This document shows, in pieces, positions 53,719 through 63,560 of a DNA stretch of 64,000 nucleotides (position 1 is the first letter of the stretch; each line of letters begins with the position of its first letter). The stretch spans positions 248,001 to 312,000 of the forward strand of contig NZ_AP024237.1 in NCBI RefSeq assembly GCF_016592155.1, in the 5' to 3' direction. Below the pieces are notes generated by a model. The model did not search any database. It worked only from the letters and a program-made list of their open reading frames with translations, and was not told the origin of the DNA. The translations under genes and the position numbers were made by a program. Source of the stretch: Mycobacterium heckeshornense. GTDB lineage: Bacteria > Actinomycetota > Actinomycetes > Mycobacteriales > Mycobacteriaceae.

Positions 53719-54465
53719 CTACTTGTCGTCGACCGCGACGCCGCCGCGTGAGCGTCGACGCCGCCGCACCGCCGACTTGCCGGTCGGGCGGCGGTTGCGC
53801 AATCCACCTCGCGGCGACCCGGTTGCCGCGGTGTCCTCGGCGCTGGGTGATTCTTCGTGCGCGGACTCGGCCGGCGGTTCGGGGTCGTTGGCGCCGGCCG
53901 TGGCCTCCTCGGCTTCCTCGGCTTCCTCGGTGGTTTCCGTGCGGGCTACCTCTGCTTCGGCCTCGGGTTCTGTCGCGCGGCGTTTCTTGCGACGCAGGCG
54001 GCGCTTGGGTGGCTTGGCCTTGCGCGGCTTGGGCTGCGGTGGCGGCAGCTCGGCGACAAACGACAGGTAGAAGGAGAAAATGCCCAGCAGTGCTATCGCT
54101 GCCGCGGCCCCGTAGATCCCGAACAACCACTGCCCGGCGTCATCCAGGCTCAACCAGATTTCGCTGATCGCCGCGCCGACGACGAGCACCCCGGCCAGCA
54201 CCTGCGCCGCGATCGACCAGGTGCGCAGCGACAGCGCCAGCTGCGGGGTGCCGTATTCGGGCTTGCGGGTCCGCAACAGGGTAAACACCACCGGAAGCGC
54301 GCTCAGACCGATCAGCACACCACAACCGATGCGCCCCGCCGTCCCGAGCGCGTGCGGCAATTCGCCCATGAGCTCATACCAGCGGGGGATCGCGAAGAAG
54401 AAGTAGAGGGCGCCGGCAGCCATCCACGACAGCGCGTGCCACACGATAGCGACCTTGCGCCCCAT
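53719..54465 (-). CDS. lucA: LucA, lipid uptake coordinator
   Basis: A 248-residue protein with about four membrane helices in the first 135 residues (e.g. VLIGLSALPVVFTLL, VLAGVLVVGAAISEIWLS) and a long charged tail with a basic block (KPPKRRLRRKKRRA), an acidic repeat (EEAEEAEEA) and a basic end. In M. tuberculosis LucA (Rv3723) stabilises the Mce1 and Mce4 transporters for fatty acid and cholesterol import. Start ATG at 54463-54465 follows GAGGAGGGC. Context (tRNA-Ser, ffs, Rv3722c) matches. Confidence 0.88.
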   Translation of the reverse strand: MGRKVAIVWHALSWMAAGALYFFFAIPRWYELMGELPHALGTAGRIGCGVLIGLSALPVVFTLLRTRKPEYGTPQLALSLRTWSIAAQVLAGVLVVGAAISEIWLSLDDAGQWLFGIYGAAAAIALLGIFSFYLSFVAELPPPQPKPRKAKPPKRRLRRKKRRATEPEAEAEVARTETTEEAEEAEEATAGANDPEPPAESAHEESPSAEDTAATGSPRGGLRNRRPTGKSAVRRRRRSRGGVAVDDK

Positions 54466-54553
54466 AGCCCTCCTCAAGCCTTGATCGAGGTGAACTCGGT
54501 CCAAGGGCGGCCAAACCCTGACCATCCTGACTGGCCGCACCTTGGACCGCGTG

Positions 54554-54639
54554 CGGAGGATGCGGGATTTGAACCCGCGAGGGCTGTTAACCCAACCCGC
54601 GTTCCAGGCGAGCGCCATAGGCCACTAGGCGAATCCTCC
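54554..54639 (-). tRNA. tRNA-Ser (GGA anticodon)
   Basis: An 86-base type II tRNA on the minus strand. Acceptor GGAGGAT/ATCCTCC, discriminator G, anticodon loop CTGGAAC (anticodon GGA), long variable arm and TΨC arm GCGGGTTCAAATCCCGC. Reads UCC/UCU. Confidence 0.94.
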
Positions 54640-54652
54640 TCGGTCATGGTAG

Positions 54653-56158
<1,506 letters not shown>

Positions 56159-56168
56159 CCTGCTGACC

Positions 56169-57860
56169 GTGGCCCTCTACCGCAAGTACCGACCGGCGAC
56201 GTTCGCCGACGTGGTGGGGCAGGAGCATGTCACCGAGCCGCTGTCGGTTGCCCTTGGCGCTGGTCGGATTCACCACGCCTACCTGTTCTCGGGTCCGCGC
56301 GGCTGCGGCAAGACCTCGTGTGCGCGGATCCTGGCCCGCTCGCTGAACTGCAGTCAGGGACCCACGTCGAGCCCCTGCGGGGTGTGCGAGTCCTGCGTCG
56401 CGCTGGCACCCAACGGGCCGGGCAGCATCGACGTCGTCGAGCTCGACGCGGCCAGCCACGGCGGCGTCGACGACACCCGCGAGCTGCGCGACCGGGCGTT
56501 CTACGCGCCGGCCCAGTCCCGCTACCGCGTCTTCATCGTCGACGAGGCACACATGGTGACTACCGCGGGGTTCAACGCGCTGCTCAAGATCGTCGAGGAG
56601 CCGCCCGAACACCTCATCTTCGTCTTCGCCACCACCGAGCCCGAGAAGGTGCTGCCGACGATCCGGTCGCGCACCCATCACTATCCGTTCCGGCTGTTGC
56701 CGCCGCGCACCATGCGGGCATTGCTCGAGCGCATCTGCCAGCAGGAGGGCGTGGCCATCGACGACGCGGTCTACCCGCTGCTGATCCGGGCCGGCGGCGG
56801 TTCTCCCCGCGACACCTTGTCGGTGCTCGACCAGTTGCTGGCCGGCGCCGAGGGCGATCGGGTGAGCTACCAGCGGGCGCTGGGATTGCTCGGTGCGACC
56901 GATATCGCCCTGGTCGACGAGGCCGTCGATGCGCTGGCCGCCGAGGACGCCGCGGCGCTGTTCGGCGCGGTCGAATCGGTGATCGACGCCGGCCACGATC
57001 CGCGCCGGTTCGCTACCGACCTGTTAGAACGGTTCAGGGATCTCATTGTGCTGCAATCGGTTCCCGATGCCGCCGCCCGCGGCGTGGTGGACGCGCCGGA
57101 AGACGTGCTGGAGCGGATGCGTGATCAAGCGGCGCGGATCGGGATGGCCACCCTGACCCGGTACGCCGAGGTGGTGCAGGCCGGGCTGGGGGAGATGCGC
57201 GGAGCGACGGCACCGCGCCTGCTGCTCGAAGTCATCTGCGCGCGGATGCTGCTGCCGTCAGCCAGCGACACCGAATCGGCGTTGCTGCAACGCATCGAGC
57301 GCATCGAGAACCGGCTGAAACTTTCGGTCCCGGCCGGTGAAGCGCCGACGCGGTCGGGGCCGGCCAACAAGGCGACCGAGCCGGAGCGCAAACCACCAGC
57401 ACCGGCGCGGCCGGCGGAGCCGGCCAGCCCGGGCGAGCCCGGGGCCGCGGCGGTACGGACCATGTGGCCGACAGTGCGCGACAAGGTGCGGCAGCGCAGC
57501 CGCACCACCGAGGTGATGCTGGCCGGGGCCACCGTGCGCGCGGTCGAGGGCAATACGTTGGTGTTGAGCCACGAATCGGCGCCGCTGGCCAAACGACTGT
57601 GCGAGCAGCGCAACGCCGACGTCATCGCCGAAGCGCTCAAAGACGCCCTGGGCGTGGATTGGCGGGTGCGATGCGAGACCGGCGCTCCGGCACCTGCTGA
57701 CGCGCCTGCTGCGCAGGGGGATCCGGCTCAGCGGGCCGAAGAGGACAGCATGATGGCCGAGGCCGGACGCGACAGCCCGCCGCCACGCCGCGATCCGGAG
57801 GAGGCCGCGCTCGAACTGCTGCAGAACGAACTCGGCGCCCGGCGCATCGACAAAGGTTGA
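56169..57860 (+). CDS. dnaZX: DNA polymerase III gamma/tau subunit DnaZX
   Basis: Clamp-loader ATPase, 563 residues. N-terminal YRKYRPATFADVVGQEHV, Walker A GPRGCGKTS (42-50), the zinc-binding Cys cluster (CSQGPTSSPCGVCESC), Walker B FIVDEAHM and sensor ARTRTHHYPFR-like region. A Pro/Ala/Glu-rich linker (about 395-425) precedes the tau-type C-terminal domain. GTG start at 56169, 10 bases after the aminotransferase stop; the upstream open frame is antisense-like shadow. Confidence 0.95.
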   Translation: MALYRKYRPATFADVVGQEHVTEPLSVALGAGRIHHAYLFSGPRGCGKTSCARILARSLNCSQGPTSSPCGVCESCVALAPNGPGSIDVVELDAASHGGVDDTRELRDRAFYAPAQSRYRVFIVDEAHMVTTAGFNALLKIVEEPPEHLIFVFATTEPEKVLPTIRSRTHHYPFRLLPPRTMRALLERICQQEGVAIDDAVYPLLIRAGGGSPRDTLSVLDQLLAGAEGDRVSYQRALGLLGATDIALVDEAVDALAAEDAAALFGAVESVIDAGHDPRRFATDLLERFRDLIVLQSVPDAAARGVVDAPEDVLERMRDQAARIGMATLTRYAEVVQAGLGEMRGATAPRLLLEVICARMLLPSASDTESALLQRIERIENRLKLSVPAGEAPTRSGPANKATEPERKPPAPARPAEPASPGEPGAAAVRTMWPTVRDKVRQRSRTTEVMLAGATVRAVEGNTLVLSHESAPLAKRLCEQRNADVIAEALKDALGVDWRVRCETGAPAPADAPAAQGDPAQRAEEDSMMAEAGRDSPPPRRDPEEAALELLQNELGARRIDKG

Positions 57861-57867
57861 GCTCGAC

Positions 57868-59178
57868 CTAGGGCTGCCACCAGGGCCGCAGCGGCAGGCC
57901 GCCGTCGTGGCCATGCTTGTCGGGCTTAACCGCCAGCACGTGATGTAGCTGAATCTTGTTCTGCTCGAAGCCCACCCGTGAAGCGGCCATGTACAGACCC
58001 CAGATCTTGGCGGTGGGCAGACCGACCTCGGCGACCGCCTCGTCCCAGTGCGCGACGAGGTTACGGCACCAGTCACGCAGCGTCATCGCGTAGTGATTGC
58101 GGAAGTTCTCGTTATGCAGCACCTCGAAGCCGGCCTCTTGGATCTCGGTGATGATGCGGCCGGATCCGGTCAGTTCACCGTCGGGGAACACGTAGCGGTC
58201 GGTGAAGCCACCGGCTCGGAAGGTGGACCGGTTGGAGTGGCGGGTGATGCAGTGGTTGAGCAGCAAGCCGCCGGTGCGCAGCTTCTGTTTGAGGAAGCGG
58301 AAATACGCCGGGTAATTCTTGACGCCGATGTGCTCGGTGAGCCCGATGGACGACACCGCGTCGAAACCGATCTCGGGGACATCGCGGTAGTCGGAGTGGC
58401 GCACCTCGGCCAGGTCGCCCAGGCCCTCGTCGGCGATCTTTCGTTGCGCCCACTTGGCCTGCTCGGCCGACAGCGTGGCGCCGATGGCGCGCACCCCGCG
58501 GCGGGCCGCGTAGCGGACCATGCCACCCCAGCCGCAGCCGACGTCGAGCAGGCGGTCACCGGGTTGCAGACGCAGCTTGTCGAAGATCAGCCGGTACTTG
58601 TTTTCCTGCGCTTCCTCCAGTGTCGCGTCCGGGTGTGGGTAGACAGCGCAGGTGTAAGTCATCGACGGCCCGAGCACCCATTCGTAGAAGGTGTTGGAGA
58701 CGTCGTAGTGGTGATGGATGGCTTCGGCGTCGCGGGTTTTGCTGTGCCGCAAGCCCTCGGCGATCCGACGCCAGCGGGGCAGAGCCTCCTGCGGTGGTGG
58801 CGCGACGGGCACCAAGCGCTCGAGTCCGATGGAGCGGACGATGCTGGCCAGCAGCCACGGAGAGGGCCGTTTGAAGTCGAGTCTTTCCGCCAGCGCCTTG
58901 AGCAGCTCGTACGGGTCGCCGGGATGCACGCCACGCGGTTCCAGATCGCCCGAGACGTAGGCGCGGGCCAGCCCGAGCTCGCCGGGCGCAGTGGCCAGGT
59001 AGGTGGTGCCCCGGGGGGTCAACAAGTCCAGGCCCAGCACGGCATCGTCGGGCCCGGCGGTGCTGCCGTCGTAGGCGCTGAACTTCAGCGGCTGCTGTCC
59101 ACCCTCGGTGAGAATCGCCAGGATCTGAGCCAGGCTCATCTTGCCGGTGGCCGGGGCATGTTCTTTGGTCGTCGTCAC
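57868..59178 (-). CDS. CFA-synthase-type fatty acid methyltransferase (Rv3720 type)
   Basis: A 436-residue SAM-dependent methyltransferase of the cyclopropane-fatty-acid synthase family. SAM motif LLDVGCGWGGMVRYAA (about 210-225), HHHYDVSNTFYEWVLGPSMTYTC, and IGLTEHIG. An N-terminal 100-residue extension is typical of the UfaA/TmsB-like group. It overlaps the upstream FAD oxidoreductase gene (ATGA). Such pairs make 10-methyl-branched (tuberculostearic) fatty acids in related actinobacteria; which lipid is modified here is not known. Confidence 0.9.
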   Translation of the reverse strand: MTTTKEHAPATGKMSLAQILAILTEGGQQPLKFSAYDGSTAGPDDAVLGLDLLTPRGTTYLATAPGELGLARAYVSGDLEPRGVHPGDPYELLKALAERLDFKRPSPWLLASIVRSIGLERLVPVAPPPQEALPRWRRIAEGLRHSKTRDAEAIHHHYDVSNTFYEWVLGPSMTYTCAVYPHPDATLEEAQENKYRLIFDKLRLQPGDRLLDVGCGWGGMVRYAARRGVRAIGATLSAEQAKWAQRKIADEGLGDLAEVRHSDYRDVPEIGFDAVSSIGLTEHIGVKNYPAYFRFLKQKLRTGGLLLNHCITRHSNRSTFRAGGFTDRYVFPDGELTGSGRIITEIQEAGFEVLHNENFRNHYAMTLRDWCRNLVAHWDEAVAEVGLPTAKIWGLYMAASRVGFEQNKIQLHHVLAVKPDKHGHDGGLPLRPWWQP

Positions 59179-60554
59179 CGTCGCTGCACCGCCTTCGCAT
59201 AGAGGTCGAGAAGACGTGAATCCGGGTCGTAGGTCTTCTTCACCGTCTTGTAGGTCTCGCCGCCGTAGAGTTCGTCGAATTCCTCACGGGTGTAGTAGGA
59301 GTCGGAGTACAGCGACTTGTGTCCGTCGAGCTCGCCGACCTTGGCTTCGATCGACCGGTTCGTGGCCCCCTCGGTCGCACCCGCCGGCACCGACGACCAA
59401 AAGCCTACGTTGACATAGGTGCGGCCCGGTCGGATCGGATACAGCGGCCAGCCGTCCTGATCGCGTAACCGCAACGGGCACAGCCAGATCGGTGTGATCG
59501 GAACGTTGTCGAGGAACCAGGTCAGGAACTCCTCGGTCCGCTCGATCGGGACTTCGATGTCTTGTACCACCCGCTCGCGCGGCGGACGACCCTTGCGTTT
59601 CTCGATCCGGTCGGAGATGGCGAACCGCTGGTCGAGGGACACCAGCTTCCAGTACACGCTGCTGCGCCGGTAGCGCCGCGGCCAAAAACGCCTGATGCGC
59701 GGATTCTGCGCGCCGAATGACCGTGAGCACCAGAACCAATCGGTGTCCCAGCGCCAGAAGTAGTCGAGAATCGTCAGCCGGTCTTCCTTGATACCGGTGT
59801 CGTGCTGGATTGACCGATAGTAGATCTGCTGGCCGGTGTAGTCGCTGACCGGGCCCGGGGTGGTGGTCCGCACGCCGACACACAGGTAGCTCTCGTCGGC
59901 ACTGAACACCACACCGTCGAGGTAATCGACTGGGACACCGTCGAATCCGCCGGTATCGACGATGCGGTCCATGGCCGCCACCATGTCGGCCAGCGAATGG
60001 AATCGAACGTGGCGCAGCGCGACAAACGGCTTGACGGTCTCCAGCTCAATGCGCAGCCTCGTCGAATAGCCAAGCGTTCCATATGAATTGGGAAATGCTC
60101 GGTAGAGGTCGGCGTGCTGTTGCGGCGACACCGTGAGCAATTCGCCGGCGCCGGTGAGGATGTCCATCTCCAGCACCGACTCATGCGGCAGACCGTTGCG
60201 GAACGACGCCGACTCGATACCCAAGCCGGTGACCGCCCCGCCCAGCGTGATGGTCTTCAATTGCGGCACTACCAGGGGCGACAAGCCGTACGGCAGGGTG
60301 GCCGCCACCAGGTCTTCATAGGTGCACATGCCGGCCACGTCGGCGGTACGGGCGTCGGGATCGACCCAGATGACATCGGTAAGCCCGGAAGTGTCGAGGC
60401 CGGGAGCATCGCGTTTGACGCGGGCACGGAACAAGTTCGACGTGGGCTTGGCGAGTCGGACGGACGCCGTCGCGGGGATGCAGCGATAGCTCGCCAACAA
60501 CCGCTCGACGCCCGCCCTGTGAGCCTCCAGTGCGGCTTCGGGAACAGGCACCAC
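59175..60554 (-). CDS. FAD-binding oxidoreductase/reductase (Rv3719 type)
   Basis: A 459-residue flavoprotein of the FAD_binding_4 class (related to DprE1 and to plant DIMINUTO/DHCR24): SVRLAKPTSNLFRAR, VDPDARTADVAGMCTYEDLVAATLPYG, VVPQLKTITLGGAVTGLGIE. GTG start. It overlaps the downstream methyltransferase gene by ATGA, so the two enzymes are made together. By analogy to TmsA it may reduce a methylene intermediate produced by the partner methyltransferase; inference. Confidence 0.9.
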   Translation of the reverse strand: MVPVPEAALEAHRAGVERLLASYRCIPATASVRLAKPTSNLFRARVKRDAPGLDTSGLTDVIWVDPDARTADVAGMCTYEDLVAATLPYGLSPLVVPQLKTITLGGAVTGLGIESASFRNGLPHESVLEMDILTGAGELLTVSPQQHADLYRAFPNSYGTLGYSTRLRIELETVKPFVALRHVRFHSLADMVAAMDRIVDTGGFDGVPVDYLDGVVFSADESYLCVGVRTTTPGPVSDYTGQQIYYRSIQHDTGIKEDRLTILDYFWRWDTDWFWCSRSFGAQNPRIRRFWPRRYRRSSVYWKLVSLDQRFAISDRIEKRKGRPPRERVVQDIEVPIERTEEFLTWFLDNVPITPIWLCPLRLRDQDGWPLYPIRPGRTYVNVGFWSSVPAGATEGATNRSIEAKVGELDGHKSLYSDSYYTREEFDELYGGETYKTVKKTYDPDSRLLDLYAKAVQRR

Positions 60555-60634
60555 ATATACCCTAGTCCCCGACAGCCGCCGTCGCAGCGTAGGCGCGCGA
60601 TGTCAGCACATCCACAGCAGAGGAGTCTTGCCAG

Positions 60635-61072
60635 ATGGGACAGGTCAGCGCCGCCAGCACCGTTTTGATCAATGCCACGCCGGAAGCCGTCCTCACCGCC
60701 GTCGCCGACTACACAAACGTCCGCCCGAAAATCCTGTCCTCGCACTACCGCGACTACCAAGTGCTGCACGGCGGCCAAGGTCAGGGCACGGTTGCCAAGT
60801 GGAAGCTACAGGCCACCAAGTCCCGGGTGCGCGAGGTACAAGCCAGCGTCGACGTCGCCGGCCATGCCGTCATCGAAAAAGACGCCAACTCGTCGATGGT
60901 CACCAACTGGACGGTCGCCCCGGCAGGACCTGGCTGCAGCGTCACCGTCAAGACCACCTGGACCGGGGCCGGCGGGCTGAAGGGCTTCTTCGAGAAGACG
61001 TTCGCACCGTTGGGCCTGAAGAAGATCCAGGCCGAGGTGCTCGCCAACCTGAAGAAGGAACTGGAAAGCTAG
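60635..61072 (+). CDS. SRPBCC/polyketide-cyclase-like protein (Rv3718c type)
   Basis: A 145-residue START-like fold protein. Starts MGQVSAASTVLINATPEAVL, with the central YQVLHGGQGQGTVAKWKL and a long C-terminal helix ending KKIQAEVLANLKKELES. Members bind hydrophobic ligands in a deep cavity; the ligand is unknown. Divergent from the FAD oxidoreductase gene, so it may act on related lipids. Confidence 0.87.
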   Translation: MGQVSAASTVLINATPEAVLTAVADYTNVRPKILSSHYRDYQVLHGGQGQGTVAKWKLQATKSRVREVQASVDVAGHAVIEKDANSSMVTNWTVAPAGPGCSVTVKTTWTGAGGLKGFFEKTFAPLGLKKIQAEVLANLKKELES

Positions 61073-61090
61073 ACCGTCGGCCAGTGGCGT

Positions 61091-61321
61091 TCAGTTCTCC
61101 GAAGCCTGCTGCTGAGCCAGCCTGTCACGCAGGCTCTTCGGCCGGATGTCGGGCCAGTTCGCTTCGATGTAGTCCAGGCACGAGGCACGGTCGGCTTCGC
61201 CGTACACCACGCGCCAGCCGTCCGGAACCTCGGCGAAGGTGGGCCACAGGCTGTGTTGCTCTTCGTCGTTGACCAAGACGAAGAAGCGGCCATTTTCGTC
61301 GTCGAACGGATTGATGCTCAC
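61091..61321 (-). CDS. MbtH-like protein (orphan)
   Basis: A 76-residue MbtH-family protein: [38 protein letters not shown] (the two Trp and core motif), and [21 protein letters not shown]. MbtH proteins activate adenylation domains of non-ribosomal peptide synthetases. GTG start with TGGAGGA upstream. There is no synthetase gene in the window, so it must serve a distant NRPS (mycobactin-like or peptidolipid). It lies between Rv3718c- and Rv3717-type genes, where I do not recall it in M. tuberculosis. Confidence 0.93.
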   Translation of the reverse strand: MSINPFDDENGRFFVLVNDEEQHSLWPTFAEVPDGWRVVYGEADRASCLDYIEANWPDIRPKSLRDRLAQQQASEN

Positions 61322-61476
61322 TGGTCCTCCAGACCATCTAGTCGAGATGACTCCAACAGTCCTACCCCCGTACTGACAACCCGTACTGGAGGCCACTTAA
61401 ACGCCGGGACAGAATAACTGACTCCTCGATCGACTGCGAGCGACATGACGGCTTCAAGTTTCCGGTCTCGGGGCAG

Positions 61477-62238
61477 TCAACCAGCTTGGGGCTGGCTGGC
61501 GAGGAAGCCCGCGATGCCCTTGACGACGGCGTCGGCGTACTTTTGCCGGCCCTCGGGGGACTCCATCAGCGCCGAGTCGGCCGGGTTTTTCATGTTGCCC
61601 AACTCGACGAGCACCGCCGGATACTGCGCCAGGTTGAGCCCGGCAAGATCCGCGCGCCCGTAGAGCCCGTTTTGGCCGATGTAGTTGGCCGGCGGAATCC
61701 CCGAGCTCTGCAGCTGGTCGCGCATGATCCGGGCGAACTGCACCGACGGGCCCGCCTGGGCCTGGTTGAGCGGCGGCGCCGAATAGTTGACGTGGAACCC
61801 GCGCCCGGTCGGCGGACCGCCGTCGGCGTGGATGCTGACGATGGCGTTGGGGTGTACCGCGTTGGCCATCTCGGCGCGCTGGTCCACACAGGGCCCCACC
61901 TCGGTGTCGTTGCCCCGCGACATCGCGGTCCGCGCCCCCAGCGCGTTGAGCGCGGCGCGGATCCGCAGCGTGGTGTCCCAGGTGAAGGTGTGCTCCGGGT
62001 AGCCGCTGTTGGTCGAGGTTCCACTGGCCTGGCAATCCTTGGTGCCGCCGCGGCCGTTGGATACCTGACGATTGATCGAGGCGTCGTTGGCCCCGTTGTG
62101 GCCGGGATCGAGGAACACGATCATGCCGGCGATGTTGGCCGGGATTGCGGGCGCCGTCGGGACAGCCGGCGTCAAGGCGGTGACGAGCACACCGGCGGCG
62201 ATCGCGACCCCGACACGCGGGCAAACTCCTATGCGCAC
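61477..62238 (-). CDS. ami1: N-acetylmuramoyl-L-alanine amidase Ami1
   Basis: Secreted Amidase_3 zinc enzyme, 253 residues, cutting the peptide stem from muramic acid during septum splitting. Signal peptide ([19 protein letters not shown]). Zinc and catalytic residues visible in FLDPGHNG (His), YPEHTFTW (Glu), VSIHADGG (His) and LVELGNMKN (catalytic Glu). Matches Rv3717 in length and context. No cell-wall-binding domain. Confidence 0.93.
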   Translation of the reverse strand: MRIGVCPRVGVAIAAGVLVTALTPAVPTAPAIPANIAGMIVFLDPGHNGANDASINRQVSNGRGGTKDCQASGTSTNSGYPEHTFTWDTTLRIRAALNALGARTAMSRGNDTEVGPCVDQRAEMANAVHPNAIVSIHADGGPPTGRGFHVNYSAPPLNQAQAGPSVQFARIMRDQLQSSGIPPANYIGQNGLYGRADLAGLNLAQYPAVLVELGNMKNPADSALMESPEGRQKYADAVVKGIAGFLASQPQAG

Positions 62239-62336
62239 CGCGCCACGGTAGCTCGCGGCCGTCTAGGCTGAAAGTTTCGAACCGCGCGGCAGCGGCAGGC
62301 GAAACCAAGTCGAGATCAGAACGCAAGGGGACTGTC

Positions 62337-62672
62337 ATGCAACCTGGAGGCCAGCCCGACATGTCGGCGTTGCTTGCCCAGGCGCAGCAGATGCAGCAAC
62401 AGTTGATGGAAGCCCAGCAACAGCTCGCCAACTCCGAGGTGCGCGGTCAGGCCGGTGGCGGCCTGGTGCAGGTCACCGTGAAACGCAGCGGCGAGGTGGT
62501 GGCCGTGACCATCGACCCCAAGGTCGTCGACCCGGACGACGTCGAGACCCTGCAAGACCTGATCGTCGGTGCGCTGGCCGATGCGTCGGCGCAGGTCACC
62601 ACCATGGCGCAGCAAAAGCTGGGGCCGCTGGCCGGGGGGATGGGTAGCGCGCTCGGTCTACCGGAGACCTGA
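62337..62672 (+). CDS. YbaB/EbfC nucleoid-associated protein
   Basis: A 111-residue DNA-binding protein: the Gln-rich N-terminal coiled helix ([20 protein letters not shown]) and the YbaB core ([30 protein letters not shown] ... [12 protein letters not shown]). Always linked to recR, the next gene, which starts 1 base after its stop. Binds DNA and may help recombination or nucleoid structure. Confidence 0.92.
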   Translation: MQPGGQPDMSALLAQAQQMQQQLMEAQQQLANSEVRGQAGGGLVQVTVKRSGEVVAVTIDPKVVDPDDVETLQDLIVGALADASAQVTTMAQQKLGPLAGGMGSALGLPET

Positions 62673-62673
62673 C

Positions 62674-63285
62674 GTGTTCGAGGGGCCGGTCCAGGATCTG
62701 ATCGACGAGCTGGGCAAATTGCCGGGCATCGGGCCCAAGAGCGCTCAGCGCATCGCCTTTCACCTGTTGTCGGTCGAGCCCGCCGACATCGACCGGCTCA
62801 CCGCGGTGCTGGCGAAGGTCCGCGACGGAGTGCGGTTCTGCGCGGTGTGCGGCAACGTTTCCGATGACGAGCGGTGCCGGATCTGCGCGGACCCGCGCCG
62901 CGACGCGTCGTTGGTATGCGTGGTCGAGGAGCCCAAGGACGTCCAGGCCGTCGAGCGCACCCGCGAATTCCGCGGCCGCTACCACGTGTTGGGCGGGGCG
63001 CTCGATCCGTTGTCCGGCATCGGGCCTGACCAGCTGCGGATCCGCGAGCTGCTGAATCGGATCGGGGAACGGGTCGACGGGGTCGATGTCACCGAGGTGA
63101 TCATCGCCACCGACCCGAACACCGAGGGCGAGGCCACCGCCACCTACCTGATGCGGGTCCTGCGCGACATTCCCGGGCTTAGCGTGACACGGATCGCCTC
63201 CGGCCTGCCGATGGGCGGCGACCTGGAGTTCGCCGACGAGCTGACCCTGGGCCGCGCTTTGCTCGGCCGACGCGCCATGGCGTGA
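62674..63285 (+). CDS. recR: Recombination protein RecR
   Basis: A 203-residue RecR: N-terminal helix-hairpin-helix ([20 protein letters not shown]), the C4 zinc finger ([16 protein letters not shown]), a TOPRIM domain with [12 protein letters not shown] and [15 protein letters not shown], and the C-terminal Walker-B-like region. GTG start at 62674, 1 base after the YbaB stop. Participates in RecFOR gap repair. Confidence 0.96.
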   Translation: MFEGPVQDLIDELGKLPGIGPKSAQRIAFHLLSVEPADIDRLTAVLAKVRDGVRFCAVCGNVSDDERCRICADPRRDASLVCVVEEPKDVQAVERTREFRGRYHVLGGALDPLSGIGPDQLRIRELLNRIGERVDGVDVTEVIIATDPNTEGEATATYLMRVLRDIPGLSVTRIASGLPMGGDLEFADELTLGRALLGRRAMA

Positions 63286-63419
63286 CCGTCGCCGTTGCGG
63301 CGAGCCGGTAACCAGCGAGCGGTCCACTGGCACTGTTCCGCGACGCCGGCTCGCCCACCCCGACCACCCAAGGACCCGTGCTCGGCGGCGACCGGCCGGT
63401 GGCAGCGTCGACAGGAGCT

Positions 63420-63560
63420 GGGCCAACTACAAGGTGGCGGTCGCGTACGACGGCGACCACCATCGACGTGGCCGCCGCCGCGACGTCAAGACGTCATACG
63501 GCGGGTGCGCAGCGCGGCGCTCGCCAGAGGCTGGCCGGCCTCAAACCCGGGCGGCCCGCA
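63420..63560 (+). pseudogene. Remnant of a DUF559-type endonuclease-like gene (Rv3714c position)
   Basis: After recR the plus strand reads NYKVAVAYDGDHHRRGRRRDVK in one frame, matching the catalytic core V(A)VEYDGDHHRxxRRQ of DUF559 proteins. It jumps frame into DVIRRVRSAALARGW, the family's usual C-terminal VRRVRAALxxRGW. Everything upstream and the part between is missing. In M. tuberculosis a full gene of this type (Rv3714c) occupies this place; here only about 130 bases remain. Confidence 0.55.
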
